A DNA stretch of 39,950 bases from assembly GCA_964058805.1 (NCBI GenBank), contig CAXKVV010000954.1, positions 1-39,950 of the forward strand, written 5' to 3'. Every line of letters begins with the position of its first letter. The first letter of the stretch is position 1. Below, one piece after another: positions 22,435-33,674 of this stretch. This DNA comes from Schoenoplectus triqueter (taxonomy: Eukaryota; Streptophyta; Magnoliopsida; Poales; Cyperaceae). The position numbers and the translations under genes were made by a program. A model generated the notes under the pieces. That model did not search any database and was not told the origin of the DNA. It saw only the letters and a program-made list of their open reading frames with translations.

Positions 22435-24907
22435 TCCCTTTTAGAGCCTCGCGTTTGATAAGAATTCTAGAAGGCTAGAACTGTCAAAATCAGAGCGATA
22501 CAGGAGAGGACTCGGATGTGTCGTGGTGTATAAAGAATTCTTTGCACGTGGCGAAATTCAAATAATCAAATTCAAAGCCATGTTACGGACTCGTAATGCA
22601 TAAAGCCATAAACTAACACCAAGACATTAATTATCGAGGAAGGTTCACTTGACAATGAGTATTTTGGCAACCTTCACAATTAAAACTTTAAATAAATTAA
22701 AACTTGTTAATCACGCCCGCTCTCGCCTCTTTCCCAACTTTGTGCGGCAGTGAACTAAACAAAAAATGTGGAAAAGAAAAAAGAAGGAAAGAATGAAACC
22801 CTTTGCTGCTGTAGATAATTAATTCAACAAGTTCTTTTTTCACTTGACACTGACAGTCGTGACAGTTGTCAAGGCGTGCCTCTCCCTCTTACGGGGTAAT
22901 ACAATTCTCTAGAGAGTTCCAGAGTAGAAAATTATTCCGCTTTAATTAAATAAATGGTTAAATGAATACACGGCGAATCAGAGTCCGGAATCAAGATCAC
23001 TATTTGTTGAAAATATTATATATTAGCATATATGGTAATATTAATAAATTTTAAAATAAAATATAAAATTTATATTATATAGATGCGTAATCTTTATTTT
23101 TTTACATTTTTCCAATGATTATACGGACATTCGCTATTCAAATATGAAATATCTAATATTATAATTAAAATTAATTTGAGGACTTTATCCTCTTTCTTCC
23201 TTTTATTTTATTTTTAAGTGGTGACGTGTCACTGATTTCGTTGAAAGTAGGAATGTAGTAGATATATACTTGGTGGAATTAATATAACAACTTCTAAAAA
23301 TTTGTCACTAACATCAGTCTCAAATCTAGTAATAGACTAATAGTCATATATACTTAATTAATGCAACCATATACGAGTAGGTAACATAAGAGTAAGACGT
23401 AGCTCAAATGAATTTATACATTTTAGCCTGACACCAAGAATGAGGCAATGAGGCACCTAGTCACTTTCTTGGTCTTCTTTTTCAACATCTGCGGATAGTC
23501 AAATTCCTTTGTTCATTAATATATTTATATATTTTATATTATTTGTAGAGTGGTCCTCCATAACGATATTTTTTTGATATGATCCATTTGATTAGAGAAT
23601 AACAATCCTAATTTAACAATAATAAATTCCCTACATCAAAATTCATATTTAGATTTTCTCACAGCCGTTGTGATTAAAACGAGCTATTCAAATTAACCTT
23701 TGAAAACTCTCCACAAAAATATCTCCAGAAGATAGTTGTCCGAGGTCGGCTGCCGGCACACATAATTTATTCAAATTAGTATAAGTTATTATTATTTTAT
23801 ATTTATAAAATATTTAGTTATCCGGTATTTTTATAATTCTATTTTAAATATATAAACTATTAAAAATCTAAATTATAGACATATTTTAGTTTAATTACAG
23901 ACCATTATATTCGTTTCTGAATTTGATTTTCAATGACTTTTCCCTCTATTTTGACCGGTGACGAATGATAGTTCATTTCATTCTTTGATTATCCCTATCA
24001 CTATATCACAGAATCACAAATTGGCTATCTATGTTCTTGCGGCATTTTCGAGTTCAAATCCTTGTTTCACCCTTGCTTCCATGGATTAAAGAGAGTTAGC
24101 ATTAATTTGTTAATCAACGGATAAATTTTTCGCTCAATGATTTCTCTTTTTTATTTTTTTTTAAATTTTTTTTGGTAATATATAGCGTTAGACGAATCTA
24201 CTTTAATGGTTAGATAGTGAAAAATAGACGATTGAAAATTGTTGTGATCCATACCTTATTTGTATCATTAAATTTATCATAAATTTGATGATTAACTACT
24301 AGCTGTATTTCTATTGTCCTTTAATTTTTTTTTGTTAACTACAGAATGCAATTAATTTGTAGTGCAACTTTTTTTTATTTACTCCAAATATAGTGTTAGA
24401 TCAAAATCATCTCCAGTATCAGCGCACTTATTTTTATGTGCAACTACACTCGCATCATCTCGGAAAGAGAGATTGAATGTGAGAACAAAATAAAACTAAG
24501 AATTAGTCAAGGAATCCTTGATTGGTTTTAGTTCGTGACATACTGCATGATGTGAGTACAAATCATAAACTTTGAATTTCAAATTTACCAGTTAGCAGTT
24601 ACCCCTTGGAAGGGTCCATTTTACCGTAGACCTCATTTCGGTGCAAAAAGTGACTATTTTTTTTAAAGAAACAATAACTAAGGCTTGCATTCTCTTTTTA
24701 TTTATCTTATCCTTCATTATATATTTATCTACAAAATTCATCATTCAACTTTCGAGGCAAGAAATGATCTTCAAAGTACAATCTCTTAAACTAAAAAAAA
24801 AAACAAAGATAACTCGAATCGGAGTATTAGATAACCTCCCATCGACCTTTATCTTTACAAATACGTCCTAATTTTTTTTGGCCAACTTTATTTAAAATAA
24901 AAATAAA
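22435..24907. other. AT-rich intergenic stretch
   Basis: No gene recognised. A fragment at about 22637-22705 (GGTTCACTTGACAATGAGTA...) resembles the arm of the foldback MITE at 15059-15450 and is probably a decayed copy. Short open frames such as 24641-24871 are low-complexity. Confidence 0.4.
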
Positions 24908-25723
24908 GAGTTAGGCAATGGTGCTACGCATAGTTGATGATTAAATTTACTACAAATTAAAAAATATAGGTAAATCATCTCTAAATTTTGATTTATAAGT
25001 ATCAGTGAATTCTTTATATCAAAATATGATGAGATATAATTTTTTTTTAGTTTTTTAATTTTTTAAGATGATTCAATAATAATAATAAAATAGTATTAGG
25101 ATATGGCGCTACGTGTGGTTAATGATCAAATTTACTACGGACTAAAAAATATAGTTAAATAATATTCAAATCTTGATTTATGAGTCTCAATAATTTTTTA
25201 TATCAAAATATGATAGGATATAAAAAAAAATCTATTTTTTGAATTTTCTAAGTATTAGTTTTGAATTTTTAAAAATGACTTAGAAAATATGTATTATCTT
25301 ATTATTATTATTGAATCATCTTAAAGATCCAAAATTAATACTTAGAAAATTCGAAAAATAAAAAAAATTATATTATATTTTGATATAAAGAATTTATTGA
25401 GATTCATAAATCAGGATTTTGAGATGATTTATCTATATTTTTGTGTTCGTAGCAAATTTGATCATTAACTACATGCAGCACCATAGCCTAACTCAATAAA
25501 ATAATATATATTTTCTAGGTCATTTTTAAGAATAAAAAACTAATACTTAAAAAATTTAAAAAATAGAAATTTTTTATATCCCATCATATTTTGATATAAA
25601 GAATTTATTGAGACCCATAAATCAAGATTTAGAGATGATTTATCTGTATTTTTTTTAGTCTGTAGCAAATTTGATCATTAACTACGCGTATCATTAACTA
25701 CGCGTATCATCATAACCTAACTC
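24908..25723. mobile_element. Mutator-like foldback MITE, interrupted by its own relative
   Basis: The outer element has ends GAGTTAGGCAATGGTGCTAC at left and, at right, inverted GAGTTAGGTTATGATGATAC. Flanking 9-base repeats are AAAAATAAA (24899-24907) and TAAAATAAA (25724-25732), 8 of 9 matching. Removing the nested copy (25093-25494 plus one 9-base target) leaves about 405 bases, the same size as the nested copy. The arms continue inward through ATCAAATTTACTAC and ATATCAAAATATGAT-type sequence. A 9-base target points to the Mutator superfamily. Confidence 0.75.
25093..25494. mobile_element. Inner foldback MITE nested in a related copy
   Basis: A 402-base element with ends GTATTAGGATATGGCGCTAC and, at right inverted, GAGTTAGGCTATGGTGCTGC. 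It is flanked by an exact 9-base duplication AATAAAATA at 25084-25092 and 25495-25503. It lies in the middle of the outer element at 24908-25723, to which its arms are similar. Confidence 0.85.
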
Positions 25724-25996
25724 TAAAATAAATATTAAAAGTGCTTATATGAGATGAACAAGTGTACATTTCAGAAACTAATGATTTGGAGAATTAATGA
25801 ATATGGCAATTCTGAAGAGTCTGCAAGTTTTGTAATGGACAAATGTTCATCATGTCTTTGTCAATTCAAACCCATGTTTAATCCAGTGTCCATTATGGAT
25901 GGTTGGGAAAATGCAGTTGAAAATTCAAAATTGTTATAACAAAATGTATTTTTACTTGATCGAAGCACGTAATAACTGTCATTAGATCAAGACCTA
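25724..25996. other. Short island between MITE and Helitron
   Basis: Includes a 61-codon open frame (25754-25939, plus) of higher complexity than its surroundings, with CSSCLCQFKP in it. I do not recognise it and do not call it a gene. It could be a fragment of unknown origin. Confidence 0.3.
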
Positions 25997-26466
25997 TCTA
26001 TACTATTATATAAAGCATCTAAGAATTGGAGGGTCCATTTTTTGTCATTGTAAATTTTTATTATACCCATTTTATCCCTCAATTAGACGGATAATATTTA
26101 TTGTTGGTTGATCGAACGTATGTGATCGCGTCCATTGATCCCCTCTTTCTCTCCATTTATTTCCCTTATATACTATTATTTCCATAATTTTTGTTTTTTA
26201 TTTAGCAACTTTGTGCATATTTGGTAAGGAATTAATGGTGATAATATATGTTAGAATAATTTACTTTTCTTTCCATAAAAATCATGAATCATTAACTCAT
26301 ATTGTGCAAAAATCTCATCCAAAATTAAATATAGTCTTTATTATATGTTTTCTCTATAATTTGATGAATTTATAATTTAATATTAGATAAATGTGAATTT
26401 TTTTATCTTATAATATTTTAATGTTTAAATAAAAAATTCTGCTGCAACGCGCGGGTATATAGCTAG
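25997..26466 (+). mobile_element. Non-autonomous Helitron
   Basis: Begins TCTATACTATTATATAAAG and ends CAACGCGCGGGTATATAGCTAG. It is inserted between A (25996) and T (26467), with no target duplication. The TC start, CTAG (CTRR) end, GC-rich sequence just before the end, and A/T target are the defining features of Helitrons. At 470 bases it carries no helicase and would be mobilised by an autonomous relative. Confidence 0.85.
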
Positions 26467-26939
26467 TTTAATTACATAAGCTCTCAAAGTCAATGAATCA
26501 TAAGCCTCATAACACCATTAATTATTCATCAGGATTGTACATATGACAGCGAATATAGTAGCAACAAAAAGGTATTTGATCTCTCTTCTTGTGGTGATCA
26601 GTTGCCATATGTTAAGTGAGTTGAATAGTTTTTCAAATATTGAACTTAGTCTTTGCTTGATGGTTCCATGTCTTCCTTTTGAAAAATTCAAAGTATCAAA
26701 CAAGACTCTGGTAAATATTCCTTGTCCCCTTCTAAAGGTTTGTACTATTAAAGAGTACAGACTCCCCATAATAACCTCGCATCCCTTTCCAAACTCAATT
26801 TCACACTATCTATTTATGCCACTGTCATAATACTATTTAGCTTTAATCTACTCCATAATTCCAACAAAAAGCTTGATAGGCGGTTGTAAATTTGTACCTT
26901 ATATATGTACAAAAGTTGGGTTTTTCTTGAATAAGTGAT
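26467..26939 (+). promoter_or_regulatory. Upstream region of the WRKY gene
   Basis: Starts right after the Helitron. A TATATA-like stretch (TTATATATGT) at about 26899-26908 lies only some 35 bases before the ATG. CTATTTATG at about 26810 is an alternative. One inverted W-box core (GTCAA, 26489-26493), a site bound by WRKY proteins, is present. Function is inferred. Confidence 0.35.
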
Positions 26940-28192
26940 ATGTCTTCTTATTCCTCCTTTTTGTCTCCGAATTCTGATGGCACCTCAGCTAACATTACTG
27001 GTACCGCCAGCTTTTTTGAACTGGATTTGTTACAGAAGTGTGATAGCTTAATTCAGAGTCCCTTTTCCTTACCAAATAGCAGTAATCAAGTGAGTGCAGC
27101 TGCTGCGAGTTCATCAACAAGATATCATACGATGTAAGTGCAATTTTACTTCAGATGATTAATGAGTGACATGAGTTGAAGCAACTCACAAAATTGTCTT
27201 TTTACCGTTGCTGAGTTGCTGTAAATTGAATTACAGGAGTCTGAGCTCCAAGAAAGCCTGCATGAAGCACTTGCCTTCCAGGATTGCATTCAGGACAAAA
27301 TCGGATGTGGAAGTTTTAGATGATGGATACAGATGGAGAAAATATGGGAAGAAGATGGTGAAGACTAATTCTAATCCAAGGTAATAATCATATCATGCAA
27401 ATTAAATTATTAGCCTGTGTCAAATTCTCTCCATCGTAATGAGTTTGTAGCAGCTTTGATAAAATTCATACAAGTGAAGGGAGAATATTCGTGTAAAATG
27501 ACCATATCAACAATGAAATATGTATCTATCAGAATCAGAAGCAAACACAGGCAACGGATGTACATGTAAAATCGCAGAGTAACACTTCATACTGAAAGCA
27601 GCATGTTAAAAATGTAGTTAATTGGACAAAAAGATTATATTCGTTTAGTTCACAACATTCTGAGGTGAAAAATAAAAGAATCTAATGATGTCATATGTTG
27701 GTTGTCATTGTCAGCTAATTTTACTCTGTTTTACTTTTCCATGAATGTTCAAAGACCCCAATTTTTCCATTTCTTCTCTCCTAAAAGTCAACCTGATTAG
27801 ACAAAAGAAATTGAGTACATCCATCGGCTTTTGTACCAGTAACATCTATTCCTTTACTCAAATAAGAGAGCAGCATTTTTTTTACCCTTCAAACCCACTG
27901 CTTTTCTGGCACTCACCAGCTACTTCCAAAAAAACCCATTGCTTTTGACAATTTGTAGCGAGGTATATCTTAGCAACAACATTATAAGTTTATGACCCTA
28001 ATTCTTTGGTCTTTGAGTGACCCGTGCAGGAATTACTACCGCTGCTCGAGTGCAGGATGTGAAGTGAAGAAGAGAGTTGAGAGGGCCCTGGATGACTGGT
28101 GCTACATCATAACAACTTATGAGGGCGTGCATAACCATCATGCACCTATTAGTCCTGCCTCTCATTTTCATTATAATCAAGCACCTATATAA
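26940..28192 (+). CDS. WRKY transcription factor, WRKYGKK variant (group IIc, WRKY50/51-like)
   Basis: Nuclear DNA-binding regulator. Exons 26940-27133, 27237-27380 and 28030-28192 join to 501 bases, 166 residues plus stop, in frame. The N-terminal about 65 residues are Ser-rich with no known fold. The WRKY domain begins near residue 93 ([12 protein letters not shown]) and has a C-X4-C-X23-H-X-H zinc finger (CSSAGC ... HNH). The second intron interrupts the domain in the Arg codon of NPR, the position conserved in this group. The heptad is WRKYGKK instead of WRKYGQK; known proteins of this type (Arabidopsis WRKY50/51/59, tobacco WRKY12) have altered W-box preference. The C-terminal tail is only about 17 residues after the finger. 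Arabidopsis relatives act in jasmonate/salicylate defence signalling; that role is inferred here. Confidence 0.93.
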
Positions 28193-28373
28193 CCAAAACT
28201 AGTTCAATATCGGTTCATGAAATAACACAGGTTGTTGGTAGTTCAGGTATTTAATTGAAATTAATAGAAAGATAGCATGTGATATCAATTAGCACAAGTA
28301 CTCTACTACTTAAATAGCATGATACATTTAACATTATGTTAAGATATGTAAACGTTTTATTTTTAGTATTATA

Positions 28374-28409
28374 ATAATTATTATTATTATTGTTGTTGTT
28401 GTTGTTGTT
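28374..28409. repeat. ATT/TTG microsatellite downstream of the WRKY gene
   Basis: TTATTATTATTATT passes directly into GTTGTTGTTGTTGTTGTT. It lies between the convergent WRKY and UreD genes. Confidence 0.85.
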
Positions 28410-28742
28410 ATAACAGGTAATCGTTCAATAAAATTAATTGAAATTAGTCAGAAGCAAACATCAGCAAGAACAATTGTTACTCGTACTGTATTAGATGCCA
28501 GTAAATAGTAATGCAAAGCCTGCGACTCACATTTTGCCATAATTAGAACAGAATGAAAATTAGAGAGCAAATGAAGTAAAAAATAAATATCAGATATTGT
28601 CATAATAATTTCAAGAAGTGAGTGTACAGATTATATAAAACCAACGAGGCAACAACCAATGGAGTACATTGTTGAAGTCTGTGCACTGCTTCACAAAAAT
28701 CCTTTTGTCGTAAATATGACAGATGGCATTGTTTCTTGAGTT

Positions 28743-31700
28743 TTATGATGCAGCTTGGCAGTAAGGTGGAGCACCAAGAAACATCTCCAAAGAAGAAAGA
28801 TGGGTTCGTAAGAATGCATACACCGTCTCTGTGTTTGTTGCCACCACACGGGTCACTAAACCCATTCCCTACACAGCATACAGAAAGTTTATAGATTGCA
28901 GAAAGTTCCCTACACAGCATACATAAGTATGCAGCTTTTTCAAACAGAAAAAGATGCTCATGAGGTGTATTTGGTGCAAAGTAAACTTGTTTTCTAATTG
29001 TGAACTATAAATTGAACCAACAAAATGAAGCTGTGAGAAAACCAGCAACTAACAACAGCAAATTTATAGATTGCCAAGAAACAATGAAATATTTGTAAGT
29101 TTTGCAATGGAGTTATTTTTCTTGTTTTGAAAATAACCAGTCACAGTGGATAATTGTTTATAAAGAAAAATTCAGGTGCTGCTCCAACTTAAAGATCTTG
29201 AGAGAAGCCGAAATCATACTGAATCTTTCTTTAATGTCTGACCGATTTGGTGCAAAATGAGAGTTTAGGCATCAATATGAGTTTTTGCTTACTGTTCAAA
29301 AACCAAGTTGGTCCTTTTTAAAGCTTAATGATTCATTTTGATACAAATTAGAGTTTAAGGGTCATTGAAAGGTTTACAGACCAAAGCCTTTTTTTTGGTT
29401 TGCACTACTGAAATGATAGATAGAGATATACTGTGGTTCCTTCTAGAATGCAACGGAATCTTAGGAAAAAAAAACCATCCAGCACCTGCACAGCTCTTTA
29501 GTTACGCATGGCTAATAAATTATTTCAACAAGATTTTACCTGGGGACCAAACATACTGCATGAAGCAATGAGATCTGGTACAATACGGTCTTGCTGAGTT
29601 TCAGATTTTGCATATCGACCAAAAGAATTAGTAGGAGGGCGTAGTTGTGCAGACATCATTTTCTTTACCTCTTCCTTTATTTGATTTTGCAAGTTCTTCA
29701 GCTTTGGCCTACAAAGCATGCAAAAAGAATTACTTTGGAAATCCTTATTTCGAGTGCCATCATGCATCTATTATGATTCATCAGAGCTTAAGAGACTACA
29801 ATGCGATGGTGGTCAGATATGATACTTTATATCAAGAAACAAATTCCTACATAAGCACAACAGAAATATCCACTGTGGTTGGGAGATAAAAAGCCAACTG
29901 TTCTATAGCAAAATTGGCTTAGGTAAAGGTGATTTGTGCACCACTTTTACCATGATTTTCCCCCTTCTGTTGTTGAGGACAAATATAATATAATTGGACT
30001 AATTGTAACTACCATGTCCTCATGAACACTAGCAAGATATAGTTTCAGTGCAACTATACTCCAAACAAAATGTGTATAAAAATAAACAATAAAATTATGT
30101 GACAGGTGAACTCACCCCAAAATAATTATCATGGCAATTACTTGATAATCTTTCATGCGCTCAGCAATACGACAGATCAAACTTTGTTCCAACAAAACCT
30201 AATATTGCATGTTTTTTTTAACCCAGTTAAAGCCAATATTAGGAAAAAAGAATACATATATGAAAATTTGATAATTAAAGTAATACTCAAAGGGCATCAA
30301 TTATTACATGACAAATCAGGCGCATCCCATTATTGTGAGCAATAATCCATTTTTGTTGGCAAAAATATTACAATAATATGAATATCTGATAAGGTTATTT
30401 CAGTCCTAAACATTACATAAAACAAATTATGTGCTTTCTAAATACAGCAGCACAACTTTGAGTTGTCCAGTGAAAATTGGGTCTAGGTTGAGCCTCAATT
30501 AAATATAAAAGAAAGGTACATACACAAAAGAAGAAGATACAAGACGATTACCGAATCAATGAAGATAGGCCGATCATTGTTTAAGTAAATGCTATTTGTA
30601 CTTTTGTAGGAAGTAAAGTCCCACCTCTCCCCACTTTGGTACCGGCCACTTGTAATCCAATCAACAACAACCAAATTTGAACCAGAAACAATTCTGAAAT
30701 TTTGTTTCTGGTCATACCTGGCAGTCGAGAAACAGGTGACAGGATCTGGAATCAGTGCCAGAAATGCTTCGCTTCCAATTGTGGCCTACTGAACAATACA
30801 AAGACTATCTATTAGTAGAGAATAGAAATCTTTTTTGAAACTTAACATTATTTTTCATCATGACCGCAAATAACACACCCTACACAATTATAATATTAGC
30901 AAGCAGTAGTAACTGGCAACCCACCTCTTTTGGCTTAGTTTGAGAAAGACAAAAATTCATAAGTAACCTTCAGAACACTGTCATAATGTTATATAATTCA
31001 TATGGATCTGGTATGGCAGGGTTCATGGTCAGAAATATAATTTGCTAGAGGAAGGTCAATTTGTGGTTCCAGTTAGATTGGACTTTTAATAATCATCATA
31101 AGTGAACTAACCACACAAAACTATTCAGAAACCTTCAAAAAGCATAAAAGTACAATTACCTCCAATACTTGCTCTGAGAACTTTGAACCAACAGACTTGT
31201 ATACCTACTAATTGTGTGTTGTGTTAGAAAAAATACTAAAACTTAGACCTGCATAAATAGCGAAATAAAAACAGACAAAACTAAAATATTATATCTTGAG
31301 AAAATTTGTGTTATTACTAATTTACTATAATCATTAATTTCTGTAAGGTTCGTGCATTTTCTGAGTTTGTATGAGTAAATAAATGAAAAATAGAATGCAA
31401 TTCATTCACCATTATATCCCTTACATATTTATAAAAAAAGGTTATATTCCTTAACAAATAAAAATGTGATGCAACCTTTGTTGAAGCCTGGGTTGTAACA
31501 GAAGCAGTGCATCCATTCTCTATAGATATGTTACAAGAAATTTTATCACCCTGCAAGGCAATTCAGATCGGAAACTGAGGATCCACCAGTCAATTAGAAA
31601 CTAAATCAGGCTTCTGTGATATCTGATATGACATTGAATTCACAATTCCAAGTGTGATGATACTGAAATAGTTTGACAACAATGCTGCACTGTATCAAAT

Positions 31701-32126
31701 CAATTTCACAACATAAGGTGCTTATCTGTTCCTCATGACATTAAATTTTAACAAGGAATTCAATTTTCTTTCAAATGGCAACAGCTACATAATGATCCCA
31801 ATTTTGCTATCAAGAAATTATACAATTTAGTTTTAAATGATCTCACCGAAACGATGCCACCACCATAGGAGAGAGCATAGATCCAGACTGCATCAACCTG
31901 GGAGGATCCCACCTACATAGGAATCCAAAACTCAAGTTTGTTTGGAAATAAAAATGCAAAATTGTGTGCCTGGTGGCATTTCAGAAATTGCAGGGATTGA
32001 TTTGAGAAATAAAGGTTGTACCTTTTTGGGGAGGATAAGCTTGAGGGGGTATCTGAAAAAGCAGCGAGTGATGGTTGATTTGCCTCTCACCTTCTCTACT
32101 ATAACTTCACCAGACGCCTCTGCCAT
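28743..32126 (-). CDS. URED: Urease accessory protein UreD
   Basis: Cytosolic chaperone that, with UreF and UreG, loads nickel into plant urease; needed to recycle urea nitrogen. Exons in gene order: 32022-32126, 31847-31912, 31476-31550, 31160-31204, 30552-30785, 30116-30198, 29540-29708, 28743-28868; 903 bases, 300 residues plus stop, all junctions in frame. Diagnostic segments: EKVRGKSTITRCF (about 11-23), the conserved AVWIYALSYGGGIVSGD (about 43-59), QASTKVYKS (78-86), IPDPVTCFSTARY (108-120), DWITSGRYQSGERW (139-152), and C-terminal GMGLVTRVVATNTETVY. Length matches plant UreD. The start is ATG at 32124-32126. The frame stays open upstream to 32189 but only from a TTG, so the extension is not used. 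The gene is tail-to-tail with the WRKY gene and head-to-head with the small ORF at 32383. Confidence 0.95.
28865..28923. repeat. 41-bp offset duplication across the last UreD splice acceptor
   Basis: TTCCCTACACAGCATACA occurs at 28865-28882 and 28906-28923. On the gene strand each copy contains GTGTAG followed by GGAA, so the acceptor of the last exon is present twice. Use of the copy nearer 28909 would add 41 bases and shift the frame. Confidence 0.8.
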
Positions 32127-32382
32127 CTCTATGAATCTGTGTTTTTGCGTTGTCTCGCTTCTCAGGCGATTAGACAAAAGACCCTCCAAATATAACCCCC
32201 TTTATTGTTTGGGTTCGTAAAAGCTCTGACTTTATTAATTTATTAATAGTATAATTTTTACAATTAGGCCCCTTCGTCTCCTTGTTACTAAAATATAGAC
32301 AAATTGCTGACTCACTTGATAAGGGTATCAATAGAAGGCAACTTAGAACATAGAACTGTCAAATTACTGGAGAAGAAAGGCA
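32127..32382. promoter_or_regulatory. Shared promoter interval of UreD and the small ORF
   Basis: 256 bases separate the two divergent start codons, so the interval must hold both leaders if both are genes. AT-rich TTTATTAATTTATTAATAG lies at about 32231-32249. No unambiguous TATA box was assigned to either side. Confidence 0.4.
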
Positions 32383-32607
32383 ATGGCGGAATGCTTTCAG
32401 ACCAGTGACCCAGTGATTATTGAAGAATCGACGAAGATCAGCATCAGTGTCGTAGATGCTTCTAGAAGCTCGCTGGGGCCCACACAACCTCGCCGATGGG
32501 GCGAGAAGAAACAACGACGACTGGACGAGATACAATGGAGGGAGCACCGTGTTCTCCACCGTCTCGAAATGTTTCGCCGCAAAGCAAAGGCGGCCCAATT
32601 AACCTAA
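32383..32607 (+). CDS. Small hypothetical protein, 74 residues
   Basis: An open frame from ATG to TAA in one exon. The start has a good plant context (GGCAATGGCGG) and codes MAECFQTSD. The C-terminal half is strongly basic and predicted helical (EKKQRRLDEIQWREHRVLHR). GC and codon use look more coding-like than the flanks. No signal peptide, membrane segment or domain that I recognise. It is divergent from UreD across 256 bases, and a hAT-like element begins 75 bases downstream, which may have replaced its 3' region. It could be a genuine small gene, the first exon of a broken one, or chance. Confidence 0.4.
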   Translation: MAECFQTSDPVIIEESTKISISVVDASRSSLGPTQPRRWGEKKQRRLDEIQWREHRVLHRLEMFRRKAKAAQLT

Positions 32608-32682
32608 AAGAGGTTACGAAGCGTTCCGAGATACATCCAGCAATCGATTATACCGCATCAAAATTCGTGCAGAATGATTCAG

Positions 32683-33665
32683 ATTTTAAAACCCGGTGTC
32701 ATTGTATACGGCACGGATGGAGTGAAAGTATTTTTTATATTCATTTTAAATTATTTTTATCCATATTTTATTCTTATCCATTAAAATTAGGCTTACTCAT
32801 ACTCTACCATTATTCATTAAAATAAACGGTTAATGAAATGATAACGAATGCTAACGAATAATACTAATGTATTACTTAGTTTATTATTATTTATAAAAAA
32901 TATATGAACTCATTCCGTTCATACAAATACATCTATATTTTACTAGTATAAAATAAAAATATAACTATGCAATCATGTAATCATGCAATCAATTCTAACT
33001 TGAGTCATTTTAAAATAAATAAATTAAAAAAATAAACTTCTTTTGTCAATTTTTTTAAGTAAAAATTAAAATACATTAAAAACAAAAATAATATATTGTC
33101 TAAAATAAAATCTAATATTATCTCATTCATTCATTTTAAGAAGTACTCTACTAAATATTATTCAAATATTATAATTTATAAGATGGTTAAACTTGAAAAA
33201 AATAATAATTATAATTCATAGTAATTAACTCATAAAAATCGGGACAACTAACATACATATTTTTTTATTTTGGTAAATAAAATATAAAAAATAGGGAATT
33301 AGTAAGAATAACCCGAAATTGTGCGCTAATGGCTTGGACTGAGTTTGAAACTACTAGTCATTAGCGCACAACTTCGGAGTGTTTTTATCAATTCTCTAAT
33401 TTTTTTTTATTTTATTTACCAAAATAAAAAAATTATTACACGAGATAATTATATTAAAAATAATTTAAGTTATTTTCTTAATAATTTACCTTATAGAACA
33501 AACGGGTATGAAATGATCTTTATCCATACCTTTATTTATTTACTTGACGAAACAAAATTTTTATCCTTAACAATATTAAATAAGTTAATGATTTTTTTTT
33601 ACTCATACTCATCTTCTCATCTTATTGAATACGAGTTAATGAATAAAAGGTATTATTGACACCCT
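32683..33665. mobile_element. hAT-like element with nested foldback insert
   Basis: An exact 9-base direct repeat ATGATTCAG lies at 32674-32682 and 33666-33674. The right end TATTGACACCCT matches the GTGTCAAT end family at 20034 and 14868. The left end is degraded (CCGGTGTCATTG about 10 bases inside). Internal TTATCCATTAAAATTA and GATAACGAATGCTAACGAAT resemble the 14.9 kb copy. Open frames inside (for example 33345-33659) are low-complexity. The nested inverted repeat is listed separately. Confidence 0.7.
33258..33434. repeat. Foldback inverted repeat of about 75-base arms
   Basis: The left arm (about 33258-33331) reads ATTTTTTTATTTTGGTAAAT ... TTGTGCGCTAATG. The right arm (about 33358-33434) is its inverted copy, with CATTAGCGCACAA and ATTTACCAAAATAAAAAAAT. 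The loop is about 25 bases. It lies inside the hAT-like element at 32683-33665 and is probably a nested small MITE. Target duplication not clear. Confidence 0.75.
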
Positions 33666-33674
33666 ATGATTCAG

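Noticed and set aside
32127..32189. N-terminal extension of UreD (21 more codons)
   Set aside because: The frame opens with TTG, not ATG. The UreD family start fits ATG at 32124-32126.
32496..32825. 109-codon plus-strand open frame overlapping the small ORF
   Set aside because: A different frame of the 32383-32607 ORF that runs on into a hAT-like element; the 32383 frame has the better start context.
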